The notes beneath the pieces were generated by a model. That model was not told the origin of the DNA. It made no database searches and saw only the letters and a list, made by a program, of their open reading frames with translations. Positions 9,571 through 16,475 of a stretch of DNA of 41,716 nucleotides are shown here, in pieces. Source of the DNA: CAZOKZ01 sp964580585 (lineage in GTDB: Bacteria; Sumerlaeota; Sumerlaeia; SLMS01; JAHLLQ01); NCBI GenBank assembly GCA_964580585.1, contig CAZOKZ010000041.1, positions 1 to 41,716 of the forward strand, written 5' to 3'. The position numbers and the translations under genes were made by a program. Position 1 is the stretch's first letter, and every line of letters starts with the position of its first letter.

Positions 9571-9858
9571 TCAAATCAAGCCTTCAATATCTTGTCGGCT
9601 CAAGACACGCACGATAACTACGGTGTCATTCTCGATTCGATAGTAAATTGAATGCACACCGCATACACTCCGACGATAGCCTTTACGGATGAAATCGACG
9701 GCGGGATAAAGTCGGGGCTGCTTTGCCAACAACGAAAACCGCTGTTTCAGTTGATCCCGATATTTATTCGACTGCGCGACACCGAATTGCACATCGCCGT
9801 ACTGCGCAATTTTTAGCAAGTCTTCCTTTGCCGCTTCCGTCAGCCGATAACTAGGCAT
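9571..9858 (-). CDS. parE: ParE/RelE superfamily toxin
   Basis: The 95-residue protein fits the ParE toxin family in length and pattern: YRLTEAAKEDLLKIAQYG at the N terminus, KQPRLYPAVDFIRKGYRRSVCGVHSIYYRI in the middle, and VVIVRVLSRQDI at the C terminus. ParE toxins typically poison DNA gyrase, whereas RelE relatives cleave mRNA on ribosomes. The C-terminal RVLSRQD with a preceding YYRI strand fits ParE better. The start overlaps the antitoxin gene by 8 bp, the usual type II arrangement with antitoxin first. The gene is full-length with no visible break. Confidence 0.9.
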   Translation of the reverse strand: MPSYRLTEAAKEDLLKIAQYGDVQFGVAQSNKYRDQLKQRFSLLAKQPRLYPAVDFIRKGYRRSVCGVHSIYYRIENDTVVIVRVLSRQDIEGLI

Positions 9859-10111
9859 GCGCTGCCCTGGAGCGTTGTCTGGCTATTTCCCAAATTTCAT
9901 CCACGGAAAGATTACTCAAACCGCTTTGCTCACCTTCGACGAGTGCGGTGCGGATCGCTTCGATTTCGGCGGCGGATTCCTGCTCGCGATTTTGCCGTTC
10001 CCGAATTAATTCGCGGATCACTTCGCTTTCGTTACCGAAATGACCCGTCGCAACCTGAGCCTTGATCCAGTCCGCTTGCTGATTGGTGAGCGAGATGCTT
10101 TTTTTGACCAT
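9851..10111 (-). CDS. parD: ParD-like ribbon-helix-helix antitoxin
   Basis: The 86-residue protein begins with a CopG/ParD-type ribbon-helix-helix DNA-binding domain (KKSISLTNQQADWIKAQV, then GHFGNESEVIRELIRERQ). A C-terminal helical tail follows (SNLSVDEIWEIARQ), the part that normally wraps and neutralises ParE. It lies immediately upstream of the toxin and overlaps it by 8 bp. ParD proteins with bound toxin repress their own promoter; a palindrome lies about 30 bp upstream of this start (10140-10150) at a candidate -10 element, so autoregulation is likely here too. Confidence 0.9.
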   Translation of the reverse strand: MVKKSISLTNQQADWIKAQVATGHFGNESEVIRELIRERQNREQESAAEIEAIRTALVEGEQSGLSNLSVDEIWEIARQRSRAAHA

Positions 10112-10139
10112 GGCATGGAGTCCTTCCTACGAAACTTTC

Positions 10140-10178
10140 CTACTTAGTAGTGTATTCTACCCCCGTGCCCTTTGCCAA
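10140..10178 (-). promoter_or_regulatory. Candidate parDE promoter with palindromic operator
   Basis: Read on the minus strand, TTGGCA (10173-10178) and TACACT (10149-10154) form a sigma-70-like -35/-10 pair with an 18-bp spacer, about 40 bp upstream of the antitoxin start. The -10 overlaps a perfect 5+1+5 palindrome, CTACTTAGTAG (10140-10150). A second GTAG/CTAC pair (10147-10150 and 10157-10160) extends the symmetry. Ribbon-helix-helix antitoxins bind short inverted repeats of this kind. This was found by eye and is untested. Confidence 0.4.
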
Positions 10179-10218
10179 GCCCATAAAATAGCAGTGAACA
10201 GACCATGTTCGATCTCAC

Positions 10219-11700
10219 TCAATCCGTCAGTTCGTTCATCATGTAACTCACCGCGTCGGTGTAGGTAATGCGGGCGTCTTTGATGTGTTTGGTGAGCAGG
10301 AAATTCTGGTGCAGGCCTTCGATGACAAATTCCATCATCACGGGAATTTCTTCTTCGCGGTCGGTCAGTCTGAGTTCGCGCGTAATTTCTTCCAACCCGG
10401 TAACCTCGCCCAAAACCTTGCGGTATTCGCGGTCGCCCAGTTGCGTATTCAGCATCACCTGGTTTCCGGCCTCGAACCAATCGATGATCGGTTGAAATTT
10501 ATCGAAGTTCATTTTGCGTTCGCGCCCGCGTTTGTAATCCGGCGCCACGCGGCTGTTGAACTGGTGTCGCAACGCTCGCCCGACAAGGTGCAACGCCACG
10601 TTGGCGGCGCCTTCCTGCTCGCCTTTATAGACGAGTTCGATTTTACCCGTCAGCGCCGAGATCGACTCAAACAAATCGCTGATACGCGCGACGCTGTTTT
10701 TGTCGCCATGAATTACCGAACGCGCTTCGGCGGCAGAATACACGGTTTCGAGGTACGAAATCGCCATGCGGGCACTGACGCCGGACGATTTATCGACAAA
10801 ATCGCTGTCGCGTGCTTCGATGGCGATTTGCTCGATGGCTTCCTGAATCAAGCCTGGTACGTGCACCGGAATGTCGCGCGCGGTCCACGCCTCCTGGCTC
10901 GTGATCTTCATCGCGTGCTCGATTTTTTCCGGATAATGCGTCAGGATTTGCGCGTCGATCCGGTCCTTCAGCGGCGTAATGATGTTGCCGCGATTGGTGT
11001 AGTCCTCCGGGTTGGCGGTAAACACCAATTGCACATCGAGCGGTAACCGCACGGGAAAGCCGCGAATCTGGATGTCGTTTTCTTCCAGAATATTCAGCAA
11101 ACCGACCTGGATACGCGCCTGGAGATCGGGCAATTCGTTGATGGCGAAAATCCCGCGATTCGTGCGTGGAATAATGCCATAGTGAATGACTTCCTCGTCG
11201 GAGAAATCCAGCTTCTTCGACACTGCCTTGATCGGGTCGATGTCGCCAATCAAATCGCCAATCGACACGTCCGGGGTGGCGAGTTTTTCGTGGTATCGTC
11301 GCTCGCGCGGTAGCCAATCGATTGGCGTTGCGTCGCCCAGTTCCGCGATCATTTCGCGGCTGCGTTTGGTCAACGGAATCAACGGGTCTTCGTTGATCGG
11401 GGAACCGTGGATAACGGGAACCGCTTCGTCGAGCAAGCTGATCAACTGGCGAATCAGGCGTGTTTTGGCCTGCCCACGCAGACCGAGCAGCAGAAAATCG
11501 TGCCGCGCCATTACCGCCGAGATCACTTGCGGAATCACGGTTTTGTCGTACCCGATGATGCCGGGGAAAAGATTCTCGCCCGAGCGTAATTTGACGATTA
11601 AATTCCGGCGCAGTTCATCTTTCACCGAGCAGGGCTGATAGCCGGTGGCTTTTAGTTCGCCGAGTGTTTTGGGTCGAGCAGTGGGGGCTGCGGAACTCAT
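10219..11700 (-). CDS. AAA+ ATPase, magnesium chelatase ChlI/MoxR-like
   Basis: The 493-residue protein has an AAA+ core: a variant Walker A (LLLGLRGQAKTRLI, about residues 70-83), a Walker B reading GIFAINELPDLQARIQVGLL, and sensor-1 VFTANPEDYTNRG. The first Walker B acidic residue is Asn (N-E instead of D-E). A C-terminal helical lid region follows. This is the COG1239-type family related to the chelatase I subunit; such ATPases usually work as hexamers with a von Willebrand A-domain partner. No such partner is adjacent in this window. Its ATG overlaps the stop of the upstream M16-like gene by 4 bp, so they are probably co-translated. The role is unknown; remodelling of a protein complex is the family-level expectation. 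Confidence 0.85.
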   Translation of the reverse strand: MSSAAPTARPKTLGELKATGYQPCSVKDELRRNLIVKLRSGENLFPGIIGYDKTVIPQVISAVMARHDFLLLGLRGQAKTRLIRQLISLLDEAVPVIHGSPINEDPLIPLTKRSREMIAELGDATPIDWLPRERRYHEKLATPDVSIGDLIGDIDPIKAVSKKLDFSDEEVIHYGIIPRTNRGIFAINELPDLQARIQVGLLNILEENDIQIRGFPVRLPLDVQLVFTANPEDYTNRGNIITPLKDRIDAQILTHYPEKIEHAMKITSQEAWTARDIPVHVPGLIQEAIEQIAIEARDSDFVDKSSGVSARMAISYLETVYSAAEARSVIHGDKNSVARISDLFESISALTGKIELVYKGEQEGAANVALHLVGRALRHQFNSRVAPDYKRGRERKMNFDKFQPIIDWFEAGNQVMLNTQLGDREYRKVLGEVTGLEEITRELRLTDREEEIPVMMEFVIEGLHQNFLLTKHIKDARITYTDAVSYMMNELTD

Positions 11701-13100
11701 GGATTGGGGGTCCTCTCAATCTCGCTTGTCGATCCGGTGAAGGACAGGCACTCGGGGTCCATGTCGTCGGGACGCACCACAACGGTGGTGGGGTCGTTGA
11801 AGTACTTGTTTGCGATGCGCATGATATCTCGCGAGGACACCGCCCGTACGCGTTCCGGATAAAGATCGTCGTATTGCACACCGAGACCGGTGATGTACCA
11901 ATAGGCCAGATGGCTTGCCTGCTGGCGGTTGGCTTCGTGATCGCGCAAGTACCCACCGATCAGGTACGATTTCGCCCGGTCGAGTTCTTCCTCCGTCACC
12001 GGTTCTTCGCGCATGCGTTTCATCTCGTCCCACAGACCTTTCATGCTTTCGCACACGGTGCCATGAGACGTTCCGATATAGGCAGCCAGAAAGCCGGCGT
12101 CCTGATAACTGATGTTGAAGGCGCCAACATTGTAGGCGAGGCCTTTTTTCTCGCGCAGTTCACGAAACAAACGCGACGACATGCCGCGTCCAAGAATTGC
12201 GGCTGCCACGTCCACCGATGGAGCATCTTCGTGGTCGATGGAGCATGTCACCACGCCAGTGGTGACGAAACTTTGTTCCACATCGCGTAAAATTTGAGAC
12301 AGGGACGAATTCGCAATGTGCGCACGGGTGGCTGCCGACTGGGGTTCGTTCGTCGGTTCCATGGAACCGAATCGCTGCGCCATCAAATCGCGCGCCTCGT
12401 CGAACGTCACGTTACCCACCACGACGATCACCATGTGCTCGGGACGGAAAATGAGCCGATGAGACTCGACGAGGTCGATCTGGGTCAAATTGCCGATGGT
12501 TTCAAAATCGCCTTCGAGCGCGCGCCCGTATCGGCTCGACCCGAAGAGTTCCTGGCGGAATTTTTTCATCGCGGCGGACGGCGTACGGTCCTCGCGCATA
12601 CGAATTTCGGCGAAAATGCGTTTCTTTTCGGTGTCGATTTCCTCGGGAGGAAACGACGGGTGGCGAATGACGTCTCCCAGAATCTGCATCGCGTCGGTCA
12701 AATCCTGGTTCACGCATTGCAACGAAACCGACACGTAATCATGCCCGCCCGACGTTCCCAATCGCGATCCCATGCCTTCGAGCGTCTGGGCGATTTCGTC
12801 CGAAGACATCGTGGCGGTGCCTTTTGACAACGTACGCATCATCAGGTGCGTGCGGCCTTGTTTTTCGGGGACATCGAACGCAGCCCCCGGGCGTGCCACG
12901 CACATCACGGCCACAATATCGTTCGACGTGTGGCGCCGATGGATCAGCGTCAAATTGTTCGCGTACTGATAAACGGTCGTTTCGGCCATGGTCTGGGGAG
13001 AATCCTTTCGGGCCACAAGTCGTCCTGAATCAGTGAAATCCTTCAGGCCGCATCCCGCCAATGCCAGCAAGCAAATACCTGCTATCAAGGTGGTAAGCAA
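11697..13100 (-). CDS. M16 peptidase-like lipoprotein lacking the HxxEH zinc motif
   Basis: The body is an insulinase-family (M16) protein: VARPGAAFDVPEKQGRTHLMMRTLSKGTATMSSDEI, a conserved LEGMGSRLGTSGGHDYVSVSLQ, and a second half with GRGMSSRLFRELREKKGLAYNVGAF, which holds the conserved Arg and Tyr of the M16 C-domain. Where active enzymes read HFLEH, this reads THLMMR, so the zinc site is missing. It is best seen as the non-catalytic partner of the active enzyme encoded just upstream. A lipoprotein signal precedes it (LIAGICLLALAGC, lipid Cys at codon 13050-13052). The true start is unclear: no ATG fits, TTG 13100 is the nearest candidate, and the open frame running on to 13442 crosses a repeat element and is not believable as protein. 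Confidence 0.78.
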   Translation of the reverse strand: MLTTLIAGICLLALAGCGLKDFTDSGRLVARKDSPQTMAETTVYQYANNLTLIHRRHTSNDIVAVMCVARPGAAFDVPEKQGRTHLMMRTLSKGTATMSSDEIAQTLEGMGSRLGTSGGHDYVSVSLQCVNQDLTDAMQILGDVIRHPSFPPEEIDTEKKRIFAEIRMREDRTPSAAMKKFRQELFGSSRYGRALEGDFETIGNLTQIDLVESHRLIFRPEHMVIVVVGNVTFDEARDLMAQRFGSMEPTNEPQSAATRAHIANSSLSQILRDVEQSFVTTGVVTCSIDHEDAPSVDVAAAILGRGMSSRLFRELREKKGLAYNVGAFNISYQDAGFLAAYIGTSHGTVCESMKGLWDEMKRMREEPVTEEELDRAKSYLIGGYLRDHEANRQQASHLAYWYITGLGVQYDDLYPERVRAVSSRDIMRIANKYFNDPTTVVVRPDDMDPECLSFTGSTSEIERTPNP

Positions 13101-13125
13101 GGAGGAAGCCGGTTTGAAAAGAAAA

Positions 13126-13153
13126 GGATGAAGGATGAGGGATGAAGGATTGG
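13126..13153. repeat. Degenerate 7-bp tandem repeat (GGATGAA units)
   Basis: Four consecutive 7-base units read GGATGAA, GGATGAG, GGATGAA and GGATTGG. They lie just upstream of the signal peptide region of the M16-like lipoprotein. The 7-bp period is the same as in the repeats at 22383 and 27819, although the unit sequence differs. Confidence 0.7.
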
Positions 13154-13222
13154 AAGAACGAAGGTGGTTGGTCCTCCACTTCGATCTTAGAATAAACGTT
13201 GTTTTCAAATGACCAATCTTTT

Positions 13223-13370
13223 CCCTGGGACCGCCGAGCCCCAGCTCGGCAAAACGCGGCGCAAAAAGAATGTAACTTAAATGCGTGGATAACCAACGGC
13301 AGGTAGAATTCACCGAACGCTTTGGAACTTCTCGTTCCTCAAGCCGAGCTGGGGCTCGGCGGTCCCAGGG
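13223..13370. repeat. REPIN-like element: two hairpin-forming 28-bp arms in inverted orientation
   Basis: The 28 bases at 13223-13250 are the exact reverse complement of 13343-13370, separated by 92 bp. Each arm contains its own hairpin: GCCGAGC, a 4-base loop, then GCTCGGC (13233-13250 and 13343-13360). A short palindrome present twice in inverted orientation is the architecture of REPINs (paired REP sequences) and some MITEs. No transposase (RAYT) gene is nearby in the window. The spacer has no coding potential that I can support. Confidence 0.8.
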
Positions 13371-13495
13371 AGATTGCCTCCGCAGGAAATCGGCGCACCT
13401 CGCAATGCGGTCATCATAAACAGTGTTGGATTGGATTGCCAACGGATGAATATCTCCTCGACGAACGATTCGGGATCGCGTTGGCGCGGAAAAAC

Positions 13496-14890
13496 TTACG
13501 GAATCGCCGGTTCCCGTTCGGGTTGTGCGACGTAGAGGCTGGCTTTGTCTTCGGCCAGAATTTTGATCGTGTCGATGATGTCGCGCTCGGTAACCTGATC
13601 GACGGCTTCCAGGTACTCGTCCAGCAACTCGGGTCCGCCAAAGAGCGCGTGGCTGTAGCCGATCAAACTGGCTTTGCCCGTATTCGTTTCAATGTGATAG
13701 AGGTGATCGGTGACGATCTGGCGTTTGGCGCGACGCATTTCCGCACCTGAGATGCCATCGGCGATGATTTTGTCCAACTCGGCGAACAGAATCTGGCGTA
13801 CTTTATCGAGGTTTTCCGGTGAAGTCGTTCCGTAAAACGCCCAGAATCCGGGGTAAAGTCCCGTCGGTCCCCAGCCAGAAATGCTGGTAACGAGCTTTTT
13901 CTTTTCGCGCAAAACGTTGACCAGCCGTGAACTGCGCCCTCCGACCAAAATGCGCTCGGTCAAGTCGTTGATCGCGGCTTGTTTCAACTCGCGCGTGCCG
14001 TCGCCCGGGAACGTCAGGAAAAAGTACGTCTGCTGCCAATCGCGCTTCCATGTTTTTTCCTCGGGCGCGGCGAATGTCGTTTCGGGCACGCCTTCGCGCC
14101 AAGGACGAAGGGGTCGGTTGAATTCCCCGAGCAATTCGTTCAAGCGCGCCGTTAATTTTTGCCGATCGAAGTCGCCTGCCGCGATGAATGCCATATTTTC
14201 CGGCACATAAAACCGCCGATGGTGTTCGCGAATCTGATCGGCAGTCATGGCAGAGACGGTTTCCGAGCTGCCGATCACCGTGTTGGCATACGGTCCCGAG
14301 GTGTACATTCGCCGAATGATCTCATCGTACATAAAGCCAATGGGGTTGTCCTGTTTCTGGCGAATTTCTTCCAGAATCACCTGGCGCTCTTTTTCGACCT
14401 CGGTGGGATCGATCGTCGAATGCAGCAGCACGTCCGCCATGTCGGTCAGCGCGCGATCCAGGTGTTCGCTCGGCACGATCAGATAATAATGGGTGTAGTC
14501 GGAACTCGTGGCGGCGTTCAAATAGCCGCCGGATTCTTCGATGCGACGGTCGTATTCCCCCACGCCAAGGCGGGGAGTGCCTTTGAACAACATGTGCTCG
14601 AGGAAATGACTGATTCCGGCTAACTCGGCGGGTTCGTCTTTCGAGCCCACGCGCACCCACATATCGAGCGTCACGAGTGGCACGTCGTGGTTCTCGAAAG
14701 TGTACAGATTCAGGCCGTTTGGTAGTTTCGCACTGTTCACAATAGGCGTTTTCGGTTTCGATTGTCCTGTTCCAAGCCAGGAGCACCCGGCCAGGAGCGT
14801 CCCCATCAGAAACACAATCCATGCCTGAAACGCCAGTCCAAAAAACGACTTTATCACGCCTTTGTAACAATGGGCGGAGATTCGGGTCAT
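13496..14890 (-). CDS. M16 zinc metallopeptidase, lipoprotein
   Basis: This is a single-copy (about 50 kDa) M16 peptidase of 464 residues. A signal peptide ends in a lipobox (FLMGTLLAGC, lipid Cys 36), so the protein is probably anchored to a membrane and faces the periplasm. The zinc site is intact: H95-F-L-E98-H99, with the third ligand Glu near residue 175 in the ERQVILEEIRQ segment. The second half has GGRSSRLVNVLREKKKLVTS, where the usual Tyr after the conserved Arg is not obvious. M16B enzymes often act as an active/inactive pair; the next gene downstream encodes a homologue without HxxEH, matching that layout. It lies 27 bp downstream of the COG0523 GTPase gene and is probably in the same operon. 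Confidence 0.9.
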   Translation of the reverse strand: MTRISAHCYKGVIKSFFGLAFQAWIVFLMGTLLAGCSWLGTGQSKPKTPIVNSAKLPNGLNLYTFENHDVPLVTLDMWVRVGSKDEPAELAGISHFLEHMLFKGTPRLGVGEYDRRIEESGGYLNAATSSDYTHYYLIVPSEHLDRALTDMADVLLHSTIDPTEVEKERQVILEEIRQKQDNPIGFMYDEIIRRMYTSGPYANTVIGSSETVSAMTADQIREHHRRFYVPENMAFIAAGDFDRQKLTARLNELLGEFNRPLRPWREGVPETTFAAPEEKTWKRDWQQTYFFLTFPGDGTRELKQAAINDLTERILVGGRSSRLVNVLREKKKLVTSISGWGPTGLYPGFWAFYGTTSPENLDKVRQILFAELDKIIADGISGAEMRRAKRQIVTDHLYHIETNTGKASLIGYSHALFGGPELLDEYLEAVDQVTERDIIDTIKILAEDKASLYVAQPEREPAIP

Positions 14891-14917
14891 GTGTTTGTCG
14901 CCTGAACCGGGTTGAAT

Positions 14918-16159
14918 TTAGTGAAAATGCGGGTCCGTGCGCGAGCATCCCTCGTGATGTTCGTGCCCGATCGACCACTGCGGCAGCGGATCGGAAAAAT
15001 CCTCCCACGCTTCCATGCCGAGAGCCATTTCCTCGTCCGTCAGCAGGCAACCGTTCAACTGTTGCTCGATGACCGAACGATTCATGTCCAGTCCGATGAA
15101 CGCCAGTTCCTGGCGACGATCGCCATAGGGCTCCTCCCAGCGCGAGAGCGCCGCTTCCCGTTCCTCTGCATCCTCGGGCCATTCTTCCTCGGGTTGATCG
15201 GCCAGCCAAATGCCCGCCGGATCGAGGAAAAGCGAACGCCCGGCCAACGACCACAGCCCGGCAAAATCCGGACGCGTTGCCAGCCAGACAAAACCTTTTG
15301 CCCGCATCACGCCCTCGAACGCCTCGTCCCGCTCGATCAGCGACGCCAATCGTTGTGGGTGAAACGGCCGCCGCGCATTGTACACGAACGAAGAAACGCC
15401 ATGCGTATTGCCGTCTTCGATTGTTTCACCCCGCATTACACGCAGCCATCCCGGCGCATGATCCGCATGCCCGGCACTCAGACCCGTTGCGACGAAATTC
15501 TCGATCGGCACCTGGGCCCGTTCCGCGCGGATAATCCGCGCAATCGGGTTCATGCAATGAAGCAACGCGTGCAGCCGGTTGAGCTCTTCTTCCGAGACCT
15601 TGTCGCACTTGTTAATCAGGATCACATCGGCGAACTCGACCTGATCGGCGAGCAAATCGCCCATCGTGCGCTCGTCTTCCTCGTCGATGGCGATGTCGCG
15701 GTCCTGCAGGTCGTCCTCCGACATATAATCGGTCAGGAAATTCTTCGCATCCACCACGGTTACGAGGGTATCGAGCGGCGCGATGTCGCCCAGGTAAACA
15801 TTCTCGTCCACCTCGAACTCGAATGTTTCCGCAATGGGCAGCGGTTCGGCAACACCGGTGGCTTTGATCAGCAAATAATCGTACTGCTCGGACTTTGCCA
15901 GTTTCCCGACTTCTTCGAGCAAATCTTCGCGCAAAGTGCACGCCACCGAGCCATCGTTCAGATCGATGCGCTTTTCCTTGATGCGATCCACGTCGGTTTC
16001 CGACCGTCCCAGCCATTGGATTTCCGTGCGAATCTCGCTCATGTCGTTGACCACAACGGCCATGTGCAAATCTTCGCGATTATACAGGATATGATTGAGC
16101 AGCGTGGTTTTTCCGGCTCCAATGAAGCCGCAGATCACGGTAACGGGCAGTTTTTTCAC
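14918..16159 (-). CDS. COG0523 (CobW/P47K) family GTPase, putative metal chaperone
   Basis: The 413-residue protein has a G3E-class P-loop GTPase domain: Walker A GFIGAGKTTLL (11-21), ILINKCDKV as the G4 motif, and a CobW C-terminal domain from about residue 255 (HGVSSFVYNARRPFHPQRLASL). The hallmark metal-binding CxCC, normally in GCxCCTLR, reads G70-S-V-A-C-T-L-R, so only one of three cysteines remains. The C terminus is rich in histidine (GHEHHEGC and DPHFH), a feature of zinc- and nickel-related members. Such GTPases deliver metal to client enzymes. The adjacent zinc-dependent M16 peptidase is a possible beneficiary, but it is exported, so a direct chaperone role is doubtful. GTG 16159 is preceded by GGGAGG at 7 bp. 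Confidence 0.88.
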   Translation of the reverse strand: MKKLPVTVICGFIGAGKTTLLNHILYNREDLHMAVVVNDMSEIRTEIQWLGRSETDVDRIKEKRIDLNDGSVACTLREDLLEEVGKLAKSEQYDYLLIKATGVAEPLPIAETFEFEVDENVYLGDIAPLDTLVTVVDAKNFLTDYMSEDDLQDRDIAIDEEDERTMGDLLADQVEFADVILINKCDKVSEEELNRLHALLHCMNPIARIIRAERAQVPIENFVATGLSAGHADHAPGWLRVMRGETIEDGNTHGVSSFVYNARRPFHPQRLASLIERDEAFEGVMRAKGFVWLATRPDFAGLWSLAGRSLFLDPAGIWLADQPEEEWPEDAEEREAALSRWEEPYGDRRQELAFIGLDMNRSVIEQQLNGCLLTDEEMALGMEAWEDFSDPLPQWSIGHEHHEGCSRTDPHFH

Positions 16160-16475
16160 CAGGAAAGCCTCCCAGAAAGTGGAAAACGGTTGGCGTTGTG
16201 AGCCGCAGACAAGTCATGTGCTGACCGTTGGGGGCGCTGACCGCACCGACGCTTCTCCTCCATGTGGTTTCGACCCCCGGCGCGATGATGGTCAATCCGA
16301 AACTCGGAAATGGCGCGGCAAACAGTGGCTTGCAATTCCAAGTGGGCCTTGACTTTGGCAAAGTCTGAAGCGACACATTCTCCTCAACAAACCTGTACAT
16401 GATTTACCGAATGATCGTCGAGCTCGCCTTGGTGCGAATCGCGGTAGTGGATGATATATAATTTGGAGCAATCAC
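16160..16475. other. Divergent intergenic region between the COG0523 GTPase and Kelch-like genes
   Basis: These 316 bases separate two genes transcribed away from each other and must hold both promoters. I see ribosome-binding sites at both ends (GGGAGG at 16167-16172 for the minus gene, GGAG at 16465-16468 for the plus gene). I see no clear -35/-10 pair, no Zur-like palindrome and no RNA gene. Confidence 0.5.

Larger units (their letters stand above)
13101..13495. other. Intergenic region between two M16 genes carrying repeats
   Basis: I see no convincing gene in these 395 bases. They hold a degenerate 7-bp tandem repeat (13126-13153) and a REPIN-like inverted pair (13223-13370), both listed separately. 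A reading frame stays open on the minus strand across the region, but its translation has no family resemblance and crosses both repeats. Confidence 0.6.

Noticed and set aside
13101..13442. N-terminal extension of the HxxEH-less M16 protein by about 114 codons from TTG 13442
   Set aside because: The translation crosses the heptamer repeat and both REPIN-like arms, has no family similarity and puts the lipoprotein signal in the middle of the protein.
14912..16201. Long plus-strand open frame (about 429 codons) opposite the COG0523 GTPase
   Set aside because: It is the antisense of a clearly conserved gene, is arginine/histidine-rich as antisense frames in GC-rich DNA are, and shows no family motif.
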